A stretch of DNA of 21,061 bases from positions 1-21,061 of IMG/VR virus record IMGVR_UViG_3300030060_004233, one strand, 5' to 3'. A program made the position numbers and the translations under genes. Under the pieces are notes generated by a model, which was not told where the DNA came from, made no database searches, and was given only the letters and a program-made list of their open reading frames with translations. Origin of the DNA: a virus. This document shows positions 4,486 to 18,400 of the stretch, piece after piece. Position 1 is the stretch's first letter; each line of letters begins with the position of its first letter.

Positions 4486-6423
4486 ATGCCTTTTACTAAG
4501 TTTACAAACCTCGATTTTGATCAAATTAAGACTTCAATTAAGGATTATATCCGTGCAAACTCCGATTTTACGGATTTTGACTTTGAAGGATCTAATTTTT
4601 CGGTCTTAATTGACACTTTAGCATATAATACCTATATTACAGCATTTAATTCCAATATGATTGTGAATGAGTCCTTTTTAGACTCTGCAACAGTTCGTGA
4701 AAATGTAGTTTCACTTGCTCGAAACATAGGATATGTACCAAAATCAAGAACAGCTGCTCAAGCAACAGTTTCTTTTGATGTAACAACTGGTAGTAATACA
4801 CCAACTCTTACTCTTCAAGCAGGTTTGGTATGCGTAGGTGCACAAAATGACTCATCATATGTGTTTTCCATACCAGAATCAATTACAACGACCACAATAC
4901 AAAATTTAGACGTAAATGGCAATATAATAAGCAGTACAGGATCGTTTAATGACATTAAAATATATCAAGGAACCTATCTAACAAAAACATTTACTGTTGA
5001 TGGTTCATTAGATCAAAGATTTTTACTCGAAAATTCATTTATAGACACTTCAACTATTAATGTTTACGTAAAAGGTGCTGCAGATACTGGTTTAGGTAGA
5101 GAATATCGTAAAGTTGATAATATTCTCAATATAACAGATATATCAGAAACATATTTAATACAAGAAACCACAGATGAGAGATATGAACTTCTCTTTGGTG
5201 ATGGAATATTTGGTAAAAAACTAGAAAATGATTCAGTCATAACAGTATCATACATTGTCACAGATGGTGTTGAAGGTAACGGTCCTTCATCATTTACCTA
5301 TGCAGGTAGTGTAGTATCATCTACAAACCAAATATCATTACCGTCAGGTACACCATCAATTACAACCATCTCAGCGGCATCTAACGGGGGTAATATAGAG
5401 TCAATTGATTCTATTAAGTATTTTGCACCTAGATTGTATTCATCACAGTACAGAGCAGTTACAGCAAGAGATTATGAGAGTATAATACAACAAATATATC
5501 CAAACACTGAATCTGTTTCAGTCGTTGGTGGAGAGGAACTTGATCCACCCAAATTTGGAACGGTATTCATTACAATCAAACCTAAGAATGGTGAATTTGT
5601 ATCTGATTTTGATAAAAATGCAATACTGTCCAATTTAAAGAGTTATGCTCTTGCAGGAATAAATCAAAAAATACTAGACTTAAAACTATTATATGTCGAA
5701 TTAGATTCATTTGTTTATTTTGATGCATCAAAGGTAACAACTGTATCTGATCTAAAAACAAAGATAACAAATGGATTACTTACTTATGGATCATCAACTG
5801 ATATTAACAAATTTGGTGGAAGATTTAAATATAGTAAGGTGTTGAATGTTATTGATAAGATTGATGATGCGATTACTTCAAATATTACAAGAGTTAGAAT
5901 TAGAAGAAACCTAAGAGCATTAACAAATCAATTTGCTCAATATGAATTATGTTATGGTAATAGATTCTATATCAATCCAGAAGGTAAAAATATAAAAAGC
6001 ACTGGATTTACGATTCAAGGAGTAAATGATATGGTGTATTTTACAGATATACCAAACAGAAATCCTGATGGTACATTAGATGGAAGTGGAAAGGGTATTT
6101 TAGCTATTGTAAAGGGTGATGCTGAATTATCTCAAGGACAATTGGTAGTTGCTTCTGCAGGTATTGTTGATTATGCACATGGAGAAGTAATCATATCAAC
6201 GGTTAATATAACATCAACTCAAAGATCAAATAATATTGTGGAAATTCAGGCATTCCCCGAATCAAATGATATTGTAGGATTAAAAGACTTGTACTTGAGT
6301 TTTGCTGTTGGAGATAGTGCCATAAATATGGTTAAAGACACTATTACATCTGGTGAACAGATTTCTGGTGTTGGATTCAAGGTTACATCAAGTTACGCAA
6401 ATGGAGCATTGGTAAGAGGATAA
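4486..6423 (+). CDS. 6: Baseplate wedge protein gp6 (baseplate J-like)
   Basis: The product has 645 residues, close to T4 gp6 (660). The N-terminus carries the typical gp6/J-like opening (FTDFDFEGSNFSVLIDTLAY, then NSNMIVNESFLDSATVRENV and RNIGYVPKSRTAAQATVSF), seen in proteins that form the inner ring of contractile baseplates. The middle has ERYELLFGDGIFGKKL and PRLYSSQYRAVTARDYESII, both classic baseplate_J features. gp6 dimers link the six wedges around the hub. The gene abuts gp25 and is followed after one base by the giant gp7-position gene, as expected for wedge assembly order. Confidence 0.92.
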   Translation: MPFTKFTNLDFDQIKTSIKDYIRANSDFTDFDFEGSNFSVLIDTLAYNTYITAFNSNMIVNESFLDSATVRENVVSLARNIGYVPKSRTAAQATVSFDVTTGSNTPTLTLQAGLVCVGAQNDSSYVFSIPESITTTTIQNLDVNGNIISSTGSFNDIKIYQGTYLTKTFTVDGSLDQRFLLENSFIDTSTINVYVKGAADTGLGREYRKVDNILNITDISETYLIQETTDERYELLFGDGIFGKKLENDSVITVSYIVTDGVEGNGPSSFTYAGSVVSSTNQISLPSGTPSITTISAASNGGNIESIDSIKYFAPRLYSSQYRAVTARDYESIIQQIYPNTESVSVVGGEELDPPKFGTVFITIKPKNGEFVSDFDKNAILSNLKSYALAGINQKILDLKLLYVELDSFVYFDASKVTTVSDLKTKITNGLLTYGSSTDINKFGGRFKYSKVLNVIDKIDDAITSNITRVRIRRNLRALTNQFAQYELCYGNRFYINPEGKNIKSTGFTIQGVNDMVYFTDIPNRNPDGTLDGSGKGILAIVKGDAELSQGQLVVASAGIVDYAHGEVIISTVNITSTQRSNNIVEIQAFPESNDIVGLKDLYLSFAVGDSAINMVKDTITSGEQISGVGFKVTSSYANGALVRG

Positions 6424-6424
6424 T

Positions 6425-9400
6425 ATGATAACCACTGGAATTGATAAGAGAGTCAAAGTCCAACAGATAATCGAAAATCAAATACCTGAATTTTTATTAT
6501 CTGAAAGTCCAAAGGCAGTAGATTTTTTAAAACAGTACTATATTTCCCAAGAATATCAGGGAGGTCCGATTGACTTAACTGATAATCTGGATCAGTATAT
6601 AAAATTAGATAATTTAACACCCGAAGTTGTTGTTGGTGAAACTAAGTTAACAAGTGGTATTACAACCACTTCAACAACTATAAATGTTAGTAGTACAAAG
6701 GGATTTCCTAATGAATATGGTCTTTTCAAGATTGAAAATGAAGTCATAACATATACTGGAATTACAACTAATAGTTTTACTGGTTGTATTCGTGGTTTTA
6801 GTGGAATTACAACATATCATGCAGAAAATAATCCAACAGAATTAATTTTTACAGACTCAGATGCAATTAATCATGATAATGATGCAACTGTAGTTAATTT
6901 AAGTGCATTATTTTTAAAAGAATTTTATAATAAGACCAAAAAACAACTTACACCTGGTTTAGAAAACTCTAAATTTGTTAATAATTTAGATGTAAGCAAT
7001 TTTATCAAAAATTCAAAATCTTTATACCAATCAAAAGGTACAGAAGAGTCATTTAGGATTTTATTTAATGTCTTATACAATGAAAATCCTAAAGTTGTTG
7101 ATTTAGAGCAATATTTAATAAAACCATCATCTGCAGAGTATATAAGACGAGAGATTGTATTAGCAGAGGCATTATCGGGAAATCCACTAAATTTAGTGGG
7201 ACAGACAATCGTTAAATCAACCGACTCTGCAACTAGAGCTTCAATATCTGAAGTTGAACCCATAACAAGAAAGGGAAAGGTATATTATAAAATTGCATTA
7301 TTTGTTGGTTTTAATGAAGTAGACCTAATTGAAGGAACTTTTAACATTCCAGGTAAAACAAAGTCAATTGGCAATGTTTCAGCAGGTTCTTCCGTAATTA
7401 CAGTTGATTCTACTGTTGGATTTGGTCAAACTGGAACTTTAGTTTCAGGTATTAGTACTAATATTTACTACAGTGACAAAACAGTCAATCAATTTCTAGG
7501 ATGTCAGAATATTATTGATAATATATCATCTACTGATGATGTAAGAACAAATGAGTTTTATTTTGGATATGAAAATGGAGATTTAAGTAAAAAAGTTGAA
7601 GTAAGATTAACAGGTGTATTATCTAAATTTGTTCCTACCTCAGATATTCGTTTATTGACAGATGGTGAAAAAATAAGTGTTAGAAATGTTGGTGAAAAAA
7701 TATTAAATCCTACTGAAAGTAGAACAAAAAAACAAATTTTTGCAAATTCATGGATTTATAATACATCATCAAGATTTTTAATAAAAAGTATATCTGGTTC
7801 TAATCTTGTCTTATTCACAAAAGATATTGATAAATCAAGTTTAAAAGTTGGTGATAATATTGAAATATTGTTTAGAAATGAAGAAACTCAGATAGCAACA
7901 GGAATTGTAGGTAATATTGATAAACCAACAAGCACTATTTCTATTAATAATCTAACAAATGCATCAGGAATAACAGTATTCCCAGATCCAAATAGAGAAT
8001 ATGATCTAAGAAGAGTTATAAATCGTGCTTTTAGTAACACAGCAGATGTAGAATTTGGTAATAATGTTTTAACTAGTGATATTACTAATGTTTACAATGA
8101 ATCAGATACTAATTTTTATGTTGCATCCAACTCTTTACCATCATATCAAATAACAGCATCTTTACCAAAAGCAATATTACCAAATGCTATTGCAGGAAAC
8201 GAATTACCTCAATCTGGTTATGATCCAAATACACTTAAATATAATATTTTATCATTCCCAAGTCCAGTTCCATTTATAACTGGAGATGAGATATTCTATA
8301 CAGCACAAGGATCTGTATTACCAAATTTACCAGAATCTTCGTATTTTGTTGAAGTATTAAGTAATCAAAACCAAATACGTCTTTATAGATCAAGATCTTT
8401 TATACCTATAGGTGATTATGAAGAGTTTGAAGCATTACCATCGGGTTCAGGTACTCATACATTTTCATTAGTTGGTATTCTTGAGCAAGAAATAGCAGCT
8501 CAAAAACTATTTAAAAAGTTTCCTCTCAATCCAAATTTAACAAATTCTTCATCAGTACTAACAACACCAGGCACCACTGGTATGTTGATAAATGGAGTTG
8601 AGATAAGAAATTACAAATCTGATGATAAAATATTTTTTGGACCACTAAGTAAAATTGATTTACTTAATGGTGGAAGTAATTATGATGTTGTAACACCACC
8701 TAACATTCAATTATCATCTCCTGGTGTAGGTAATACCACTGCTTTGATAAGACCAGTTGTTACTGGTGAAGTAAAAGAAGTTCAAGTTGATCCACAAGAT
8801 TTTGATATCCAAAAAGTGATAACAGCTACTATTGAAGGTGGAAATGGATCTGGTGCAATACTTGAACCTATATTATCAGAAAGAAGAAGAGAAATATCAT
8901 TTGATGCAAGATTATTAACAGAATCAGGTGGTGTTGACAATGTTGATGAAACCATTACATTTTTAGATAATCACAATATTGTTAGTGGTCAACCTCTTGT
9001 TTATGATAGAAACAATAATCCACCTTTAGGTATAGGAACAGTAGGTAATGATAGTGGTACATCTGTTGTAGGATTAGGAACAACTACTTTAGTTAATGCT
9101 GCGACATACTACCCATCAGTTATTAATCCAACTACTATTAAATTGTTCCAAACAGAAACTGATTTTAATTCTGGTATTAATACTGTTGGTTTTACAACTT
9201 CTAATAAAATTGGTATTCATAAATTTAAACTTTTAAGTGATCAAAAAACATTAAGTGATATTAAAGTTATAGACGGTGGAAGTGGATATCAAAATAGACA
9301 AGTTTTTGTTAAACCAACTGGTATAAACACAATTACAAATACAATCCATTTTGATAATCATGGATTTAATCAGGGTGATAAAATTGTTTATTCAACAGCA

Positions 9401-12400
9401 GTTGGAATTGGATCAACATTACCAACAACAATTACAGGTTTAACTACATCAACAGGTATAACTACAACTACCACTTTCTACCAAGTAATAAAGGTAAATG
9501 ATAGTGCATTTAGAATTGTAAATGCAGGTCTTGGTGGAACTATTAAATCTGAATATAATAGAAGAGACTATTTAAAGTTTTCAGATAAAGGAACAGGATT
9601 CCAAGTATTTAAATACCCTGATGTTAAATTAAATTTAAAATATGAACTTTCTAATACTTCAGTTGGAGTTATTACTGCAACACCTGTGGTAAGAGGTTCT
9701 ATCACTGATGTTTTATTATATGAAGAAGGATCAGGATATGGTTCTGATATTTTAAATCTTGAAAAATCTGTAGCTGTAACTGTAAAAACAGGAAAGGAAG
9801 CACAATTAAAACCAATTGTAACTGATGGAAAAATATCTTATGTAGAAGTACAAACAAAAGGTCGTGAATATGAATCTGCTCCAGACTTAGAAGTAGTTGG
9901 TATAGGAACTGGATTAGGTGCAAAATTAAGGGCTGTTGTATCTGATGGAAGAATAACAGATGTTATTATATTAGATGGTGGATTACAATATCAACAAGAT
10001 AAAATTGATATTAAAGTTGTCCCACCAGGATCAGGTGCTAAATTAGAAGTTGGTACCAGAGGTCTTATAGTTAATACTTTTGCAAGATATGACATTGAAG
10101 CATTAGTAGAAACTAACAATAAATTAGAATATTCATTAGTTGGATACTCTACTCAAATAGGTAGTGATACTTTTGGAGATACTGGTGGAGGTCACTCACC
10201 AATTATTGGATGGGCATATGATGGTAATCCAATATATGGTCCATATGGATATAGTGATCCAAATGATGATAACTCTGCAGTTAGAATTTTAAATAGTGGA
10301 TATGTATTAGATACATCTAATGTTGTTAATAGACCAAGTGGATTTAGTAATGGATTTTTTGTAGAAGATTATCAATTTACAAACGCAGGTGATTTAGACG
10401 TTCATAATGGTAGATATGGTAGAACACCCGAATATCCTAATGGAATATATGCATACTTTGTGGGTATCAATACAAATTCATTACTACCTGTTTTCCCATA
10501 CTTTATAGGACATTCATATAGATCAAATCCATCTACAGAAAATTTCAATGTCAATCAAAATACTTTTGATTTTGATAATTCAAGTTTAATAAGAAATAGT
10601 TATCCATATAAAGTATCTGATGAATTTGCTGATAATGATTTTATAATCGAATCTAATGAAATTACATTACAATCATCAATTGTTGAATCAACAACATCAG
10701 GTTCTATTGACTCTATTAGTATTATTAATACTGGTGATAATTATGAGGTAGGTAATGTTGCTACTTTTGATAACACAAATACTAATGGTGGTGGTTTAAG
10801 TGTATCTGTAAAGAGTGTAGAAGGTAAACAAGTTCTATCAGTTGAAACAACTGTTGATACATATGAAAATACGGTATTTGTGTGGAGAAACTCTGAACAT
10901 GTTGCTGCATATATTTCAACTGCTCCAAATTTAAATGGTGGTGATAATGTTATTATTTCTGGTTTAAGCACTTCTTCAATTAAAGGATTGACAGGAACAC
11001 ACCAAATAGGAATTAATACAGCTCAAACAATTGTATATCAAGATATACCCAACTCATCTACAACAGGTATTGTAACTGATATTTACGTTACGAATATACC
11101 AGAACATATTTCAGTTGGTAGTAGCATTGGTATTGGAACTGAAAAACTGTTAGTTTTAAATACATTTAACGAAAATAATATAATAAGAGTTAGAAGAGGT
11201 GTATCATCTGGTATTCATACAGTATCAACCTCAGTTAGTTTAATACCAAATTATTTTAATATACCACTTAGAACTAAGTTATTTGATTCAAGTGTAAAAG
11301 ATCAAGTATATTTTAATCCTCATGAGTCTGTAGGGGTTGGAACAGTTGTTGGTTTAGGATCAACTGCAACATCAACATTAGGTGATTTAATTAGTGTGGT
11401 GTCAACTCCAACTCGTAGTATACGACTACCAAATCATCCATTTAAAACAAATCAAAGAGTTACATTAACAAAACCTAATGTGGGTTTTGCATTAACAGTT
11501 TCTAAAGACGATGGAGTAACAACATTTAATATACCTGAAAGTGGAAATAGTCAAGATATATTTGTAATAAGAAAATCAAAGGATTATATTGGAATAGTTA
11601 CTCAAGTTGGTTTAACAACATCTTCTGATGGTTTATCATTTGTAGGTGATACTACAGTTGGTTCAAGTAGTTTTGAATATCTTTTAGAATCAAATCCAAC
11701 TCAAATTACAGGAACTCTTCAAAGAATAGATGCAGTTGTTTCTGTATCAACAGCACATAATTTAGTTGATGGTGATATTGTCAATTTGTCATTAACACCA
11801 AGCGCATCAGTAGGTATTGGTACTTCTTCATCTATTGATCTTAGATTTGATGAGGGAACACAAGCAATATTGGTAAATCCAATATCTTGTCCTACAAGTG
11901 GAGTTACTACATCTACAAATACATTTAATATAGTTGAACATAATTTAGAAACTGGTGATAAAATTAAATATTCATCAACAAATGTATCAGATGGTTTAGT
12001 AAATAATGAATCCTATTATGTTTTTAAAGTTGATGATAATAATTTTAAATTAGGTGAAACCTTCAGTGATGTTACTAGTAATCCTGCTAGTGTAATAGAA
12101 TTGAGCACAACTGGAGGGGTTCATGAATTTTCATTAATCAATCCTGAAATATCAGTTCTTAGAGATAATAATCTAGTTTTTGGAGTTGGTCATTCTTCAT
12201 TAAATGGTTATGAGTTGAATATTTTCTACGATCAAGATTATAAGAATCAATTTGTATCGGTAGGTAACACTACAAACTTACAAGTTATAGGAGTAGGAAC
12301 AGTTGGAGTAACTTCAACAGCTACACTTACATTAAATTATTCTAGTGATAATCCATCGGTTCTTTATTATAATCTTAAAAAATCTGGTTTTATTAGCACA

Positions 12401-15400
12401 TCAGATACTGATGTTCAAAATTATAATAAAATTAATTATATTGACAGTAAGTATAGTGGACAATATAGTATATTTGATGTCCCTCCTGTAGTTGGAGCAT
12501 CATATACTAACTTTACTATTTCTCTAAACGAAGTTCCAGAAAAATTATCATACGCATCAACAGAAACTAATGTTCTAAAATACACAACAAAATCAAGTAG
12601 AGCTAAAGGTCCTATTGATAAAGTTGGTATTGATTTTGGTGGTGTTGGGTATGATAGTTTACCATCTTTTGTAAGTATCGCATCTACACAAGGAACAAAC
12701 GCAACTTTATTACCAGATTCTACAACAATTAATAGAGTAGATGATGTTAGAATAGTTAATCCTGGATTTGAGTATTCATCCGACCCTACTCTAAAACCAG
12801 AAGCATTTGTATCACCAGTTATATCAATTATTAATTCAAATACTATTTCATCAGTTGAAGTGGTTGATGGTGGAAAAAATTACACAACAGTTCCTGATTT
12901 AGTAATAGTAAATCCAATCACAGGTCTTGAAGATAAATCTGGTGCAATAATAGCTGGTAGATTAAATGGTAGTTCTTTAACAACAGTCGATGTAATTGTA
13001 GCACCTAAAGGTCTACAATCGGTAACTCATAAAGTATTTACAATTAATAACAGTAATGGATCTACAGTTAGCAAACTAGAGTATAATCCATTATCAGGTA
13101 TAGCAACGTGTACACTTGTTACACCAGTACTAGGATTTTCAACTGCACCATTCTCAGTAAATGAAGAGATATTTGTTGAGGGTCTTCAAAAATTTGGAGA
13201 TACTGGAACTGGATTTAATTCTTCTGATAATGGTTATAATTTCTACAAATTAACATCTGTAAGTAACACAAATCCAGCTACAATCGAATTTGATTTATCA
13301 AAATTTACTACGAATGCTGGTATTGCAAAAACAGTTCAAAATTCGTATGGTGTTGTTATAAGTAAAAATGATTATCCTGTCTTTGAAGTTGAACAAAAAA
13401 TATCAAAATTTAGTATTGGTGAAAAATTATTAGCATTCGTTGGAACAGAATATGTACCAGTAGATATTATAGTTTCAGAATCAACAAATGAATTTATAAA
13501 AATTCAAGAGGAAACAGCAGGTGCCTTTAATTTAGTTACAGGACAATTAATAAAAGGATTTGTTTCTGGTAACATTGGTAAAATAAATACTATCTCCAAA
13601 AATAGTGGTATTTTTGAAGTAAATTATTCACTTAGACAAGATCAAGGTTGGAATGATAATATTGGTAAATTAAGTCAAGATTATCAGGTCATACCCGATA
13701 ATGACTATTATCAAAATTTATCTTATAGTGTTAAAAGTAAAATTACATATGAAGAATTAGTTAATCCAGTAAATAGATTACTTCATACTTCTGGTTTAAA
13801 AAACTTTGCTGATGTAGGAATAACTTCTGCAACTAGTGCTGGTATTACAACATCAAGTTTTACTGATGTGCTTGCACTTGATTTCATAGATGAAAAAAGA
13901 GTAGATACAATTAATAATTTTGATTTTGCTTTAGATATTGATACAGTTGAAGGTAAATCTAAATTCTTAAAATTAAGAAATACAAAACTATCACCATATA
14001 TTGAATGTAGAACTAATAGAGTTTTAGAAATAGATGATATTAGTGGATTATTCTCCAATACTGCATCATCATTAACTCAATTCTTAGATCTATCAGTTAA
14101 CACTCGTTATGCCACTTTCTTAATTCAGGCAAGAAATCCAAATAACAATAACACTCAAATATCAGATATAATTTTATATAAAGATGATTCAGACGTATTT
14201 ACAGCTGAGAGAGCAAAAAATCATACTACATTATCTGAACTTGGTGAAATTGTAGGTCAAATTGATACATCAGATAATATTAGTTTAAAATTTACTCCAG
14301 ATGATCCTGATAATAATGATTATGATCTAAAAATATTAGAGACATCATTTAATACAAATCTAACAGGTATTGGAACTCAATCAATAGGTTTCATTAATCT
14401 ATCTGGTATAAACACAACTGTATCTACAGCAACGACATCTGTTATATTATCAACTAATGTTAATAATACAGAGGCATTGTTTGCATCAATCGAAGTCAAT
14501 AACGTCACGTCAGATGCAACTAATTTTGTAGATTTATATTTAACTCACGATGGGACAAATTCATTTATTTCTGAATTTTATGCGGATAGCATAGATGGAC
14601 CAACTTCTAATTTTATTGGTACATTTATTTCAAATATTGAATCAAATATATTGACATTATCATTTGAAAATGATCAAGCAAATGAAGTATTGGTAAGATC
14701 AAGAGTAATTGGTATTGGGACAACTGCTGCAGGTATTGGAACATATAGATTTAAATTACCTGGTCAATTAGATGGCACAGAGAAGACAAGTAGATTTGAG
14801 TCTAATTTCTCAAATGTTTCTACATCTTCCACTATTGCATCCTTTACAGAAAATGAAATTTCTTCATTAAAAGGATTTGTAAGAGTATCAAGTGGTTCTA
14901 CTAGTGCATTGCATCAGGTTTTAGTTGCACATGATTCAACTGATGCTCATACAGTACAGTATCCATTCTTGTCTATAGGAAGCACATCAGGTATTGGAAC
15001 ATTCTCATCAACAATTGTTGGAAATGATTTAAATCTCAACTTCCATCCAGATCCATTGTATAGTGGTGGAACTAATAGTGTTGAGGTACAAACATTTACT
15101 GAAGCATTTAATTCAAAAACTGATTTATTAAACATACCACCTGATCTACAATACGGAACAGTTACTGAGTCATTATCATTTGCACAATATGATGCAATTA
15201 ATGGAACAAGATCTAATAAAACAAGTTTTGTTCTTCAAAGTGATTCAAAACCAATATTCCAAAAACAATTTAATCCATCTGACACAGCAACATTAAATGC
15301 AGAAACTGGTGTATTCACAATTATTGATCATTTCTTTGAAACTGGTGAGAGATTAGTATATAATCCTGGTTCAACTTTTGAAGGAATAACATTATCAGGA

Positions 15401-18400
15401 ATTGCAACTGCTGGTGGTGCTTTAGGATCAGAAGTATATGCAATTAGAGTTAATAAAGATACTTTAAAAATTGCAAAAACACACCCAGATTCATTAGCTG
15501 GTATAAGTGTTACATTTACTAGTGTTGGAACTGGTAATGCCCATGAATTTGAAATGTTTAAAAAGAATGAAAAGGCATTATTATCAATTGACGGTGTAAT
15601 TCAATCTCCAATAGCATTTACACCAATAACTACTGATTTAGAATACAATATAAACAATTCAGCAACAACATTTAGTGTTACTGGATTATCATCAATAACT
15701 TCAGGTGATGTTATCAAAATTGATGATGAATTTATGAAAATAACTACCGTTGGTCTAGGAACTACATCAGTTGGACCAATTACAGAATCGGGTTCTGTTA
15801 ATTTATTGGTAGTTGAAAGGGGATCTATTGGATCTGCTGCAACAAGTCATTCATCTGGAGCAACAAGTAGATTATTCTCAGGTGGATATAATATTGTAGA
15901 TAGCACTATTCACTTTACTGAAGCACCTAGAGGAACTAATACTACTCAAAAAACACAATCAAATCTTGATCCTCTTAAATCTAAATTTAATGGTAGGGTA
16001 TATCTTAGACAAGATTATAGTACAAATACAATCTTTGATGATATATCAGATAGTTTCACTGGAATTGCAGCTACACTTCCAGTAAAAGTTGGAGGTGCAA
16101 GTACATCTGGCATACAAACTGGTAGCACATTGCTTTTATTAAATGGAATATTCCAAACTCCATCAACATTTAATAATTTGGGTAATAATTATGAGTTTGC
16201 AGAATCTGGTGGAGCAAGTAATGTTGTATTTACTGGTATAACATCATCTAATGGTACAAAAATTGTAAGTGATACAGATGTAAATCAAAATCAACTACCA
16301 AGAGGTGGTGTAATTGTTTCATTGGGATCTACTGGTGGATTGGGTGTTGCAAATCTTGCACCTGCAAAAGTTAAAGCAACTACAAATGGAAGTGGTGCGA
16401 TTATAGGTATTGTTGGTCTTAATACAACTGGCAATTCATTTGGTATTAGCACAGCATCATTTAATCATTTAACAGGTCAACTTCAGGTTACAACTTCAGG
16501 AAATCATGGATTTAGAAACATTAATGAATTTGTAAGATTTGATGGTCTAACATTTACTCCATCATTAACAATACCAGCAGATAAGTCATTCAGTGTAACT
16601 GGAATTTTATCAGCAACAACATTTACAACTGACATTGGTGTTCAGTCACAAGCACGTACTTATGTTGGAAATGGAACTGCATTTGAGTATTTGGCAGATC
16701 TAACATTCGGATCTGGATATCGCAATCCAGTTTCTGTTGCAGTTACAGATTTATCTGGAAATGGAGCAAGTGCAGATATTACAGCAGAAGTTGTTTCTAA
16801 CACACACGTATTTGTAAGTGCAGCAACCAATGCTGTTACAGTGACTGGAGGTTCTCCTATAACTCCTACAGGTGCTACTTATGATCCAGCAACAGGAAAT
16901 TTAGTAATTACAAAGGCATCTCACGGTTTAACCACAAGTGATACAGTTGGTCTTGCAACTAACTCATTTGTATTCAGATGTGCTCAAGATAACTTCTCAA
17001 CTGATCACTCATATCCTCGTTCTGGTCCTACCCCAAGTTCAGCTGGTGGAGATCCAGCACACAACGCAACTTTAGCAATAACTGCAAAAACAACTAATAC
17101 ATTTACTGTAAATGTTGGTATTACAAATACAGGTACAGGTGGTGCACTTAAATTTAACATTAACAATGCAGGTACTGGGTATACACAACCACAAATTCAA
17201 GTTTCTGCACCATCATATACAAATCTACCAATTACTGGAGTTTCAAGAAGAGGTATAGGATCTACAACTGATACAGGAACAGGTGCAACAATATCAGTTG
17301 AAGTAGGTGCTGCAAATACTACAGTAGGACTAGGATCAACTTCATTTGTAATTTCTAACTTCAAACTAGAAAACAATGGATACAACTTTAAAGTTGGAGA
17401 TGTATTTAAACCTGTTGGATTAGTAACTGATAGATTTTTAAATACTTCACAATTAATCAATGATTTTGAATTAACAGTTACAGATGTATTCAGAGATCAA
17501 TATTCATCTTGGAACTTCGGACAATTTGACTTTATTGATTCTATTAAAGATCTACAAGATGGTCAAAGAAAGAGATTCCCAATACTCTTTAATTCAAATT
17601 TACTCAGTTTTGAAGTAGATGAAAATAATCCAGATTCATCACTCATTGATCTTGATGCGTTACTACTAATATTCGTTAATGGTGTTGTTCAAGATCCAGG
17701 TGATGCTTACACATTTGATGGAGGTACATCATTTGAGTTCTCACAAGCACCAGATCCTGAAGATATAATTGATATTTTCTTCTATCAAGGAACAGCAGGT
17801 GTAGATTCAGTTCAAGTTGCTGCTGGTTCTTCTGTATCACCAACTGTGAAAACTGGTGATGTGGTTCAGATCTTTAAATTAAATAATGATAGTGGAATTA
17901 CAACAACTCAAGATCAAAGAACAATATTTGCTATTTCAGCATCTGATGAAGTTGAAACTAATTTATATACAGAAGCAGGTGTTGATGAAAGAAACTTTAA
18001 ACCATTAACTTGGATAAAACAAAAAGTTGATAAAAAAGTAAGTGGTGAAATTGTATTTAAAACTAGAGATTCATTAGAGTCACAAGTTTATCCAACAGCA
18101 AAAATTATTGATGATATAACAACCACTGGTAATGAATTATATGTTGATAATGCAAAATTCTTTAATTATGAGGAAGATTTCTCCAATTTGGTCATAGGTA
18201 GTGTTGGTGGACTAATTGTTGGATCTACTAATCCAGTTGCAGCAGGATTAACAGCAATTGTATCAGTAGCTGGTACAATAACATCACTTTCAATAACAAA
18301 TGGAGGTAGTGGTTATGTTGGATCTACAACTTCCATCTCCATATCAGCTCCTCATGCTATAGGAGTTGGTGTAGGAACGACTGCAACCGCAACCGCAACC

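Larger units (their letters stand above)
6725..15890 (+). repeat. Three E...RG...H modules in the giant gp7-like gene
   Basis: Three separated copies share 'f.I.nE.i.....i....l.v.RG..gt....H': residues about 100-147 (Arg123, His132), about 1565-1605 (Arg1591, His1598) and about 3100-3150 (Arg3132, His3142). The glutamate-strand-RG-His spacing is similar in copies 1 and 3 and shorter in copy 2. This is a structural module I associate with phage fibre and baseplate proteins; a role is not known to me. Confidence 0.55.
8972..16960 (+). repeat. H-x-x-x-x-G-D module family in the giant gp7-like gene
   Basis: Eight copies of 'nHgf..Gd.v.y......yyv.kv....fkl' begin at His residues about 850, 979, 1671, 1778, 1839, 2969, 3361 and 3500, for example NHGFNQGDKIVY, EHNLETGDKIKY, DHFFETGERLVY. 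Most are followed after 20-40 residues by an aromatic strand such as FYQVIKVNDSAFRI or YYVFKVDDNNFKL. They interleave with the G-x-G-Y modules, so the protein is a patchwork rather than a single tandem array. Confidence 0.65.

Noticed and set aside
6925-7263. 112-residue ORF on the minus strand within the giant gene
   Set aside because: It is fully antisense to the conserved N-terminal region of the gp7-like protein, with no start signals or recognisable domain; AT-rich genes give such shadows.
9702-9923. Leu/His/Gln-rich minus-strand ORF
   Set aside because: Low-complexity composition mirrors the repeated codons of the G-x-G-Y modules on the other strand; it is not a plausible protein.
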